Shown: piece by piece, positions 22,740 to 30,514 of the stretch
Numbering within the stretch: the first letter of the stretch is position 1
Layout of the letters: every line of letters begins with the position of its first letter
Assembly (NCBI GenBank): GCA_964509685.1
Contig: CAZDYQ010000039.1
Location: 1 to 31,179, forward strand
DNA: 31,179 nucleotides
Reading direction: 5' to 3'
Source: JAMLIN01 sp964509685
Lineage (GTDB): Bacteria > Pseudomonadota > Gammaproteobacteria > Burkholderiales > Burkholderiaceae_E
Made by a program: the position numbers and the translations under genes
Notes under the pieces: model-generated
The model's database searches: none
What the model was told of the DNA's origin: nothing
What the model saw: the letters and a program-made list of their open reading frames with translations, nothing else

Positions 22740-25262
22740 TCAGGCGCCGGTGGAGGTGGCCCCCTCGGCCGGGTCCCGGCCCGCTACGGGTTCGGCGCCC
22801 GCCACGGGATTCGACGGGGCCCCCATCACGATCGTTTCCGTCGCCTCGAGCTCGGTCAGGGCGTACGGCATGCGAGGGCGCAGCCTCCGGTCGGTTCCCT
22901 GGACGCCGTACTTGGCGGCCTGGTGCCGGACCCAGGTCTCGAAATCGTCGCGGGTGAGAGGACGCCCCACGTAGTAGCCCTGGGCCTGGTCGCAGCCCAT
23001 CTCGCGCAGCATTGCGAGCTGATCCGCCGTCTCGACCCCTTCCGCGACGGACTGCAGGCCCATCGCGTGGGCGAGGTCGATCACGGCCCGCACGACGATC
23101 GCCGCGCGACGGTCCTCGCACATCGCGCCCACGTAGCGCCGGTCGATCTTCAGGAAGTGCAGGGGCAGCTTCTCGAGCTCGTCGATCGCGCCGAAGCCGC
23201 TGCCGAAATCGTCGACCGCGAACAGCGCGCCGACGCGGGAGAGGAGCTCCATGTTCCGCTTGACGACCGCCGGCGCGCGCACCAGCACGCCTTCGGGAAT
23301 GTCGAAGCTGAGCGCCTTGCCCGGCAGCCCGTGCTGGCGAAGCGCCGCGACCACCTGGGCGGGGAACTCGGGGTTCATCAGGTCGCGCCGCGACAGGTTC
23401 ACCGAGATGGTCATCGGCAGGCCGTCGCGGCTCCACTCCGCGGCATGGCGCAGCGCGCCGTCGATCGCCCAGGTGGTGAGCTTGCTGATGAAGCCGGTCT
23501 TCTCGGCAAACTCGACGAACTCGGCCGGGTTCTGGGGCCCGCGCTCGGGGTGGACCCAACGCATGAGCGCCTCCGCCATCAGGGCGGACTCGTCGCCCAG
23601 CGAGATCTTCGGCTGGAACACCATGTGGAGCTCGCGGCGTTCGAGGGCCATGCGCAGGTCGGCCTGCACCGCCAGCTGCCTTTCCCTCTCCGTCTCGTGC
23701 GCCGGGTCGAAGATCGCCACGCCGCCGAGTTCACCGGCCGCGCCCAGCAGCGCATAGTCCGCGGACTGCATGAGGTCCGGTATCGTCGCGCCGTGCACGG
23801 GATAGCCCGCGACCCCGACCCTCAGCGAGATCCCGAGCGCCTGGCCCTCGTACTTGAACGGCTTGCTCGCCATGTCGGCCAGCCGCATCCCGACATTGCG
23901 GGCCGTCACCGGATCGCAGTCGCGCAGCATCACGGCGAACTCGTAGGGTCCCGTCCGGGCGATCACCGAGAGCTCCTGCGGCTCCGCCTTGCCGTCCTCC
24001 CGGGTCAGGATGCGAGTGCCGCGAAGCACGCCACGAAAGCGCTCGGCCAGTTCCGCGAGCACCTGCTCGGCGGCCTGGCGGCCGAGGGTGTCGTTGATCT
24101 CCCGCAGCTGGTCGACATGGATCAGGAGCAGGCTCGCCTTGCGCTGCTTGGCTCGCACCCACGCAAGCATCGCGACGCCGCGCTCGTCGAACAGCACGCG
24201 CGTCGGCAGCTTCGTCACCGGATCCCGGTACGCGGCCTGCCGGATCCGCTGTTCGCGCTGGTGCACCGCCTCGTGCATCGTGTTGAAGGTGGCCGACAGC
24301 TGCGCGAGCTCGTCGCGCCCCGCGCGCACCACGGGCTGGTACTGGCCGCGCCCCGCGATCAGCTCGCGGGCGGCCCGGTCGAGCGCGAGGATGCCCTTGC
24401 GGATGGAGCTCGCCGCCACGACGATCGCGATGATCCCGCCCAGCGCGATCCCCCCGAGCGCGGCGGCGAGCAGCAGCCGGAATTCCTCGAGCTGCGCGCC
24501 GGCCCCGATGTCACGGTTGGCGATCGCCCCCACCAGGGCGATGTCGTCGGTGGCCTCCAGCCGCAGGAGCCGGATCGAGTCGGTGGAGTCGCCGGTGTCG
24601 GTGGCGCGCCGGCGCGCATCGAACGAAGCGGCCGCATCGAACAGCCGCTGGTGGAAATCCGCCGTCGTGTCGGAGCCGAGCCTGGTGACGGGCCCGCCGC
24701 GAACCGGCACACCCGCCAGCGCGACCTCGACGCCGGCCGCATCCGCCAGCCTGCGCGCGAGCCGTGAGTCGATCGACAGTTCCAGCACGGCGGCCGCGCT
24801 CGTCCCCGGAAGGCCGATCACCTCGACCCAGGCGGCGCGCTGGCCGTCGACGACGAGGCCGGAGGCGCGCGCGGCGTTGCGAGCCGTCACGAGCAGCGGC
24901 TCGAGGCCGGGCGCATCATGGAAGTTGATGTTGTCGCCGCGCTCCACCGGCGCGGTGCCCTGAGCCGCCCTCACCCAGCCACGGGAGGCGCCGGAAGCCA
25001 GGATGGCGCGGTCGAGCCACTGCGTCGCCACGGCGGCGCTCGGCGCCTCGATCGCTCGTTCCAGCAGGGGGCCGGTCACCGCCATGTCGCGCTGCGCCCG
25101 GGCCCATTCGCGCCGCAGTCCCGCCTCGGCCGTCTCGCGGCGCTCCTTCCATACCGCCGAGCCCGCCGACTCGAGGGCGAGGTTCGGCAGGAGGAACGCC
25201 ACCGCGGTCATCGCGAGCGCGAAGATCGTGACCAGCGCTGTCAGGCGAACACGCAGGGACAT
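22740..25262 (-). CDS. Membrane HAMP-GGDEF-EAL protein (c-di-GMP phosphodiesterase candidate)
   Basis: 840 residues. A transmembrane helix (about 8-28), a periplasmic sensor region (30-260), a second helix (about 262-285), HAMP (286-338), GGDEF (339-520) and EAL (530-780), then a low-complexity tail. The GGDEF signature is degenerate (GPYEF, 438-442), so no cyclase activity is expected. The EAL domain keeps EALMRW (Glu564), Asn622, Glu657, DDFGSG (Asp684 and Asp685), Lys705, Glu741 and Gln761. The position that is normally the first Glu of the ExTE motif is Asp654, and Pro replaces the Thr. It is probably a phosphodiesterase, or a c-di-GMP receptor of LapD type. The start at 25262 has GGAGG 11 bases upstream. 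It diverges from a LysR regulator. Confidence 0.9.
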   Translation of the reverse strand: MSLRVRLTALVTIFALAMTAVAFLLPNLALESAGSAVWKERRETAEAGLRREWARAQRDMAVTGPLLERAIEAPSAAVATQWLDRAILASGASRGWVRAAQGTAPVERGDNINFHDAPGLEPLLVTARNAARASGLVVDGQRAAWVEVIGLPGTSAAAVLELSIDSRLARRLADAAGVEVALAGVPVRGGPVTRLGSDTTADFHQRLFDAAASFDARRRATDTGDSTDSIRLLRLEATDDIALVGAIANRDIGAGAQLEEFRLLLAAALGGIALGGIIAIVVAASSIRKGILALDRAARELIAGRGQYQPVVRAGRDELAQLSATFNTMHEAVHQREQRIRQAAYRDPVTKLPTRVLFDERGVAMLAWVRAKQRKASLLLIHVDQLREINDTLGRQAAEQVLAELAERFRGVLRGTRILTREDGKAEPQELSVIARTGPYEFAVMLRDCDPVTARNVGMRLADMASKPFKYEGQALGISLRVGVAGYPVHGATIPDLMQSADYALLGAAGELGGVAIFDPAHETERERQLAVQADLRMALERRELHMVFQPKISLGDESALMAEALMRWVHPERGPQNPAEFVEFAEKTGFISKLTTWAIDGALRHAAEWSRDGLPMTISVNLSRRDLMNPEFPAQVVAALRQHGLPGKALSFDIPEGVLVRAPAVVKRNMELLSRVGALFAVDDFGSGFGAIDELEKLPLHFLKIDRRYVGAMCEDRRAAIVVRAVIDLAHAMGLQSVAEGVETADQLAMLREMGCDQAQGYYVGRPLTRDDFETWVRHQAAKYGVQGTDRRLRPRMPYALTELEATETIVMGAPSNPVAGAEPVAGRDPAEGATSTGA

Positions 25263-25464
25263 CTTGGAACGGGCCTCCGCAGGCTGCCAGGGCCTCTGAA
25301 TGGCCCGACGTTGGACATATCGACGGATGATGCGCCGGCCACCAGCGGGCAACCGGCGAGAGCGGACGGACGGCGGCTGAGGATCCACTGGCGGCGCCAC
25401 CCCTCGGAGGGAAACGACAGGCGGTAAGCTTGGCGCTCCCCTTGCACCCGTTCCCTTGGCGCCG

Positions 25465-26379
25465 ATGGACCGCTTCAAGCAGATCGCCACCTTCGTCGCG
25501 GTTGCCGCGCGCGGCAGCCTCAGCGCGGCGGCCCGCGCGGAGGGCATATCGCCCGCCGTCGTGTCCCGGCGCCTGGATGCCCTCGAGGAGCGCCTCGGCG
25601 TCAAGCTGCTGCAACGGACGACACGACGGGTCACGCTCACCTTCGAGGGCAGCGCCTTCCTCGAGGACTGCCAGCGGATCCTGCGGGAGATGCATGACGC
25701 GGAGACCTCGGTCAGCCTCGGCGGGGTCAAGGCAAGCGGCCACCTGCGCATCACCGCCCCGGCCGGGTTCGGCCGCCGCCACGTCGCGCCGCTCGTCCCC
25801 TCGTTCGTCGCCCAGCATCCCGAGGTCAGCATCACCCTCCTGCTGTCGGACCGGATCGCGGACATCGTCAACGAGAACATCGACCTCGCGATCCGGATCG
25901 GCAGCCTCGAGGACTCGAGTCTCGTGGCGGTCAAGCTCGCCGACAACAGACGGGCCGTCGTCGCCAGTCCCGCCTACCTGGCCCGCCATGGAGCGCCTCG
26001 GCATCCCGACGAGCTCGCCGGCCATCGCTGCCTCACGCTCGGCCCGGATGCGCCGCAGTCGAGGGGCTGGCAGTTCATGGTCGATGGCGAGCCCTACACC
26101 GTGCGCGGGGGCGGCCCTCTCGAGTGCAACGACGGCGCGGTCCTGCACGACTGGGCGCTCGCGGGCGAGGGGCTCGCGTGGCGTTCCCTCTGGGAGATCG
26201 GCGAAGACCTGCGTGCGGGCCGGCTCGTCACGGTGCTCGACGAGTTTGCCGCGCCGGGGACGGCCATCCATGCGGTGTTCGCGGAGCGGCGCCGGCTGCC
26301 CCTGAGGGTGCGCATCTTCATCGACATGCTCAAGAACACCTACGCCAATCCGGCCTACTGGCGCGGCGAGCGGTCATGA
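25465..26379 (+). CDS. LysR family transcriptional regulator
   Basis: 304 residues. The N-terminal winged helix (1-60) shows FVAVAARGSLSAAARAEGISPAVVSRRLDALEERLGVKLL. The substrate-binding domain (about 90-295) contains GHLRITAPAGFGRRHVAPLVPSF, typical of the CrgA/AaeR-like subgroup. The start MDRFKQIATF at 25465 fits the family; a TTG at 25456 is a weaker option and no ribosome site is clear. It diverges from the EAL gene with a 202-base gap in which I see no convincing LysR box or promoter. LysR proteins often control the divergent neighbour, but that is inference; the ligand is unknown. Confidence 0.93.
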   Translation: MDRFKQIATFVAVAARGSLSAAARAEGISPAVVSRRLDALEERLGVKLLQRTTRRVTLTFEGSAFLEDCQRILREMHDAETSVSLGGVKASGHLRITAPAGFGRRHVAPLVPSFVAQHPEVSITLLLSDRIADIVNENIDLAIRIGSLEDSSLVAVKLADNRRAVVASPAYLARHGAPRHPDELAGHRCLTLGPDAPQSRGWQFMVDGEPYTVRGGGPLECNDGAVLHDWALAGEGLAWRSLWEIGEDLRAGRLVTVLDEFAAPGTAIHAVFAERRRLPLRVRIFIDMLKNTYANPAYWRGERS

Positions 26380-26406
26380 AAAAGGGGCGGTCGCCGGACC
26401 GCCCCT
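26377..26406 (-). terminator. Intrinsic terminator of the H1-like gene
   Basis: AGGGGCGGTC (26383-26392) and GACCGCCCCT (26397-26406) form a perfect 10-bp stem with a four-base loop, followed on the minus strand by five T residues (A run 26379-26383). It lies 19 bases past the H1-like stop and abuts the LysR stop codon on the other strand, so the hairpin may serve both convergent genes. Confidence 0.88.
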
Positions 26407-26425
26407 CCAGGCCGCCCTGACGGGC

Positions 26426-27031
26426 TCAGCTCAGGTGCTTGTTGACCAGGGCGGTCATCTCGAACATCGACACCTGCGGCTTGCCGAAGAGCCCGCGGAG
26501 CTTGTCGTCGGCATTGATCATCCGCTTGTTGGCGGAGTCCTGCAGGTTGTTCTTCTTGATGTACTCCCAGATCTTCTTCACCACCTCGGTACGGGGCACG
26601 GCCTTGTCGCCGATGACCGCGGCCAGCTCCGGGCTGGGGGTCTTGGCCGCCATGAAGGCCGCGTTCGGCTTGCGCGCGGGCTTCCTCGCGGCAGCCTTGG
26701 CCGCCGGCTTCTTGGCCGCCGCCTTGGCCGCGGGCTTGCGCGTCGCGGGCTTCTTCGCCGCCTTCACCGTCTTGCTCGCGGCGGCCTTCTTCGCTGCGGG
26801 CTTCTTCGCCGCGGTCCTGGTCGCGGCCGCTTTCTTCGCCGCCGGCTTGCGGGCGGCCGCCTTCTTCGCCGGCTTGGCGGCTGCCTTCTTCGTCGCCACA
26901 GGCTTGCGCGCGACCGGCTTCTTGGCTGCGCTCTTCCCAGCCGCGGCTTTCTTCGCCGCCGGCCTGGCGGCTACCTTCTTCGCAGCAGGCTTCCTGGCTG
27001 CGGTCTTCTTCGCACCCTTGGCAGTCGCCAT
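26426..27031 (-). CDS. Histone H1-like Lys/Ala-rich protein fused to a SWIB domain
   Basis: 201 residues. Residues 1-122 are almost entirely Lys, Ala, Pro and Arg in loose AAKKPAAKK-type repeats, like the C-terminal tail of eukaryotic H1, and should bind DNA non-specifically. Residues 123-200 are a SWIB/MDM2-like domain with FMAAKTPSPELAAVIG, VVKKIWEYIKKNNLQD and MINADDKLRGLFG. SWIB domains in eukaryotes belong to chromatin remodelling complexes; bacterial ones, including those of Chlamydia, are poorly understood. AGGAGG lies nine bases before the start. It is probably a nucleoid-associated protein. It stands alone between LysR (convergent) and typA (same strand, 186-base gap) with its own terminator. 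Confidence 0.9.
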   Translation of the reverse strand: MATAKGAKKTAARKPAAKKVAARPAAKKAAAGKSAAKKPVARKPVATKKAAAKPAKKAAARKPAAKKAAATRTAAKKPAAKKAAASKTVKAAKKPATRKPAAKAAAKKPAAKAAARKPARKPNAAFMAAKTPSPELAAVIGDKAVPRTEVVKKIWEYIKKNNLQDSANKRMINADDKLRGLFGKPQVSMFEMTALVNKHLS

Positions 27032-27217
27032 GGATCACCCTCCTATCAGTGGAAATGATCGACTCTCGATCACACCGCGAAGAATGACGCGCTTTCAGAT
27101 CGCCAACAACAGAAATGTGGCGCGAGGGCAAGTCCTCGGCGCGCAACGCGCGCAGACTGTTGTATCCGCGATTCAGTCCGGCGCGAAGACCGCTCCACGG
27201 CAGGACTCGGCGCCGCT

Positions 27218-29092
27218 TCAGGCGGCCTCGGACTCCCTCGAGGCGCGCTTGCGCTCGTGCTCCTTGAGCAGGCGCTTGCGCAGCCGGATGCTCTTCGGAG
27301 TCACCTCGACGAGCTCGTCATCGGCGATGAACTCCACCGCCCGCTCGAGGGTCAGCTCGATCGGGGGGGTGAGCAGGATATGGTCGTCCTTGCCCGAGGC
27401 ACGCACGTTGGTGAGCTTCTTCTCCCGGATCGGGTTGACCACGAGGTCGTTGTCCCGGCTGTGGATCCCGATGATCATCCCCTCGTACAGGGGGTCGTTC
27501 GGCCTGACGAACATCCGCCCCCGCTCCTGCAGCTTCCAGAGCGCATAGGCGACCGCCGCCCCGTCGTCCTGCGAGACCAGCACGCCGTTGCGCCGCCCCT
27601 CGATCTCCCCCGCCCAGGGGCCGTAGTCGTCGAACACGTGGCTCGCGATGCCCGTGCCGCGGGTCATGTTGAGGAACTCGTGGTGGAAACCGATCAGGCC
27701 ACGGGCCGGGATACGGTACTCCAGGCGCACGCGGCCCCGCCCGTCCGGTTCCATGTTCGCCAGCTCTCCCTTGCGCCGGCCGAGCAGCTCCATCACGGGA
27801 CCCTGGTGGGCTTCCTCGAGGTCGAGGGAGAGGATCTCGTAGGGCTCCTCGCGCCGGCCCTCGACGACCCGGATCCGCGGCTTCGGCCGGGACACCGCCA
27901 GCTCGTAGCCCTCGCGGCGCATGTTCTCGATCAGGATGGTGAGGTGCAGCTCCCCGCGCCCCGACACCACGAAGGTGTCCGAGTCGGCCGTGAACTCCAC
28001 GCGCAGGGCGACGTTGCTCTTGAGCTCGCGCTCGAGCCGCTCGCGAAGCTGGCGGCTGGTGACGTACTTGCCCTCGCGCCCGGCCATCGGCGAGGTGTTG
28101 ACGAGGAACTCCATGCTCATCGTCGGCTCGTCGACGCGCAGCACCGGCAGGGCCTCGGGACGCTGGGGATCGCAGAGCGTGGAACCGATCCCGAGCTCCT
28201 CGATGCCGTTGACGGCGATGATGTCGCCCGCCTGTGCCTCCTCGACCACCGTCCGCTCGAGCCCGGCGAACCGCAGGACCTGGTTGATCCTCCCGCTCAC
28301 GGGCGCGACGCCCGTCTCGGCCGGATCCCCGTCCAGGATGGTGACCAGCTGCCCGGGACGTACCCGCCCCCGGTTGATCCGGCCGATCCCGATCTTCCCG
28401 ACGTAGCTCGAATAGTCGAGGGCCGAGATCTGCATCTGCAGCGGACCGTCCGGATCGTCGCCGCGAGCGGGGACGTGGGCGAGGATGACCTCGAACAGGG
28501 GGCGCATGCTCAGTCCCGCGGCGGCCACGGACGCCGGGTCGAGCGGGCCCGCGGGCATCTCCTCGTGCGACTCGAGGGCGAAGCCGTTGATTGCCGAGGC
28601 GTAGACCACCGGGAAGTCGAGTTGTTCCTCGGTCGCCCCCAGCCGGTCGAAGAGGTCGAAGGTCTGGCTGACGACCCAGTCCGGGCGGGCCCCGGGCCGG
28701 TCGATCTTGTTCACCACCACGATCGGCTTCAGGCCCAGGCCCAGCGCCTTGCGCGTGACGAATCGCGTCTGGGGCATGGGCCCTTCGACCGCGTCCACCA
28801 GCAGCAGCACCCCGTCCACCATCGAGAGCGCGCGCTCGACCTCGCCGCCGAAATCCGCATGGCCGGGCGTGTCGACGATGTTGATGCGCGTGCCTTCGTA
28901 CTCGACCGCGCAGTTCTTGGCGAGGATCGTGATGCCGCGCTCGCGCTCCAGGTCGTTGCTGTCCATGACGCGCTCGGCGACCTGCTGGTTGGCCCGGAAG
29001 GTGCCGGCCTGTCGCAGCAGCTGGTCCACGAGGCTCGTCTTTCCGTGGTCGACGTGCGCGATGATCGCGACGTTCCGGATGGCAATGCTCAT
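27218..29092 (-). CDS. typA: Ribosome-associated GTPase TypA/BipA
   Basis: 624 residues (E. coli BipA 607). A translational GTPase acting in 50S subunit maturation and stress adaptation. The GTPase domain shows AHVDHGKTS (12-20), RERGITI (50-56), DTPGHADFGG (74-83) and NKID (128-131). Domains II, III and V and the BipA-specific C-terminus (FVRPNDPLYEGMIIG and NPIREKKLTN) follow. The start at 29092 overlaps the truB stop by four bases (ATGA), so translation is probably coupled. It is the last gene of the infB-rbfA-truB-typA run; no strong terminator is visible after it. Confidence 0.97.
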   Translation of the reverse strand: MSIAIRNVAIIAHVDHGKTSLVDQLLRQAGTFRANQQVAERVMDSNDLERERGITILAKNCAVEYEGTRINIVDTPGHADFGGEVERALSMVDGVLLLVDAVEGPMPQTRFVTRKALGLGLKPIVVVNKIDRPGARPDWVVSQTFDLFDRLGATEEQLDFPVVYASAINGFALESHEEMPAGPLDPASVAAAGLSMRPLFEVILAHVPARGDDPDGPLQMQISALDYSSYVGKIGIGRINRGRVRPGQLVTILDGDPAETGVAPVSGRINQVLRFAGLERTVVEEAQAGDIIAVNGIEELGIGSTLCDPQRPEALPVLRVDEPTMSMEFLVNTSPMAGREGKYVTSRQLRERLERELKSNVALRVEFTADSDTFVVSGRGELHLTILIENMRREGYELAVSRPKPRIRVVEGRREEPYEILSLDLEEAHQGPVMELLGRRKGELANMEPDGRGRVRLEYRIPARGLIGFHHEFLNMTRGTGIASHVFDDYGPWAGEIEGRRNGVLVSQDDGAAVAYALWKLQERGRMFVRPNDPLYEGMIIGIHSRDNDLVVNPIREKKLTNVRASGKDDHILLTPPIELTLERAVEFIADDELVEVTPKSIRLRKRLLKEHERKRASRESEAA

Positions 29093-30078
29093 TTGGAAGG
29101 ATTCCCGGATGTGCTGGAGGGAGTGGATTCGGAACACTCGCCGCCCGACGCGACGAGCCTGGCCGGCGCGAGCACGCCGCTCTCGAGGCGCGCGACCCCG
29201 AGCAGGCCCCCGGGCCCGTAGACCCGGACCATGCCGGCCGGGATGGCGTGCGTGGCATCGGTCGGCAGGCGCAGGCGCTGGCCATGGGAAAAGCGGTCCG
29301 CCTCGGCGGCAGGCAGGCGCACCTCGGGCAAGTCCCCGAGCAGGGCGTCGACCGGCGCGAGCCTGGCGGCCGCCGAACCCTCGTCGAGCCCGGCGAGCTC
29401 CTCGAGGGTGATGGCATTCTCGATCGAGAGCGAACCGACGCGCTCGCGGCGCAAGGCCGACAGGTGTGCCCCGCAGCCGAGCGCCTCGCCGATGTCCTCT
29501 GCGAGCACCCGGATGTACGTGCCCTTGCTGCACGAGACGCGAATGCGCAGCCGCTCCCCGTCGAAATCGAGCGGCTCGATCCGGTACACCCGGATCCGCC
29601 GTGCCGGGCGCTCGAGCACCTGCCCTGCGCGGGCGTATTCGTAGAGCGGCTTGCCGTCGCGCTTGAGCGCGGAGTGCATCGGCGGCACCTGGTCGATTTC
29701 GCCCACGAACCGTTCGAGCACCTCGATGCAGCGCCGCGTGTCGAGCCCGGGCAGCCGGTCGCGCCGGTCGGCGCGGATCTCGCCTTCCGCATCGCCGGTG
29801 GTGGTCGCCAGCCCCAGCCGCAGTTCCGCCAGGTAGGTCTTGTCGGCGTCGAGCAGCCCGTGGGCGAACTTGGTCGCCTCGCCGAACAGCAGCGGCAACA
29901 GGCCCGAGGCGAGCGGATCGAGCGTACCGCCATGGCCGGCGCGCGCGCCCCCGAGGACGCGCCGCGCCTGCATCAGGGCGGCGTTCGAGGAGAGGCCGGC
30001 GGGCTTGTCGAGCAGCAACACCCCGTCGTGGCGGGCGCGCCGTCCGCGACGCCCTTTCCCGGTCTGGCTCATCGGCAT
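29089..30078 (-). CDS. truB: tRNA pseudouridine-55 synthase
   Basis: Makes pseudouridine at position 55 in the T loop of tRNAs. 329 residues. The catalytic aspartate lies in GHGGTLDPLASGLLPL (Asp54), with KTYLAELRLG, VPPMHSALKRDGKPLYEYAR and SCSKGTYIRVLAEDIG as further family motifs, and a C-terminal PUA-like domain. The start at 30078 (MPMSQ) has GGGGCC five bases upstream; an ATG at 30072 is also possible. That GGGG lies in the stem of a hairpin between rbfA and truB. It overlaps typA by four bases. Confidence 0.96.
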   Translation of the reverse strand: MPMSQTGKGRRGRRARHDGVLLLDKPAGLSSNAALMQARRVLGGARAGHGGTLDPLASGLLPLLFGEATKFAHGLLDADKTYLAELRLGLATTTGDAEGEIRADRRDRLPGLDTRRCIEVLERFVGEIDQVPPMHSALKRDGKPLYEYARAGQVLERPARRIRVYRIEPLDFDGERLRIRVSCSKGTYIRVLAEDIGEALGCGAHLSALRRERVGSLSIENAITLEELAGLDEGSAAARLAPVDALLGDLPEVRLPAAEADRFSHGQRLRLPTDATHAIPAGMVRVYGPGGLLGVARLESGVLAPARLVASGGECSESTPSSTSGNPSK

Positions 30079-30080
30079 GG

Positions 30081-30098
30081 CGGCCCCATGAGGGGCCG
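30081..30098 (-). promoter_or_regulatory. Hairpin covering the truB ribosome binding region
   Basis: A 7-bp inverted repeat (30081-30087 with 30092-30098, loop of four bases) lies between the rbfA stop and the truB start. In the mRNA the GGGG that would pair with 16S rRNA is in the 3' arm, so truB translation may rely on ribosomes arriving from rbfA. No T run follows, so it is not a terminator. Confidence 0.4.
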
Positions 30099-30103
30099 TG
30101 GTC

Positions 30104-30481
30104 TCATTCGTCCGCCCGGCGGGCGTTGGCCTCGTCGATCAGGCGGGAGATCTCCATCCCCCGCTCGGTCGAGCGGTCGTGAATGAAGCGCAGCTCGGGC
30201 GTGGTGTGGATGCGCACGCGGCGCCCAAGCTGCGATCGGAGAAAGCCCGCGGCGCGCCGCAGGCCGTCGAGGGTAGTGGCCACCGTCTCTTCGTCGTTGG
30301 GCAGCACGGTGAAATAGACGCGGGCGACCGCGTAGTCGGGCGTCAGCTCGACGCCCGTTACGGTCACGAGGCCGACCCGCGGGTCCTTGACCTCGGAGCG
30401 GATCATCTCGGCAAGCTCCTGGTGGACCTGCTCCGTGACCCGCACGCCCCTCGGTGTCTGGGTTGTCCGGCGTCGTACCAT
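30104..30481 (-). CDS. rbfA: 30S ribosome-binding factor A
   Basis: Small KH-like protein needed for late 30S maturation and 16S rRNA 5'-end processing, important in the cold. 125 residues with the typical RVTEQVHQELAEMIRSEVKDPR N-terminal helix, VYFTVLP and RRVRIHTTPELRFIHD. It starts 33 bases after the infB stop on the same strand and is followed by truB, the conserved infB-rbfA-truB order. No strong ribosome site is seen, so coupling to infB is plausible. Confidence 0.95.
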   Translation of the reverse strand: MVRRRTTQTPRGVRVTEQVHQELAEMIRSEVKDPRVGLVTVTGVELTPDYAVARVYFTVLPNDEETVATTLDGLRRAAGFLRSQLGRRVRIHTTPELRFIHDRSTERGMEISRLIDEANARRADE

Positions 30482-30514
30482 GTCGCGCGTGACGCGAGCG
30501 CTCCGAGCCGGGGC

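Noticed and set aside
25263..25464. LysR-type operator or strong promoter in the divergent gap
   Set aside because: I looked for T-N11-A dyads and -10/-35 pairs on both strands and found only imperfect, short matches not better than chance.
26640..27031. Dense short DNA repeats resembling a tandem repeat or CRISPR-like array
   Set aside because: They are codon repeats for Lys/Ala/Pro in the H1-like protein; there are no regular spacers and the frame is open throughout.
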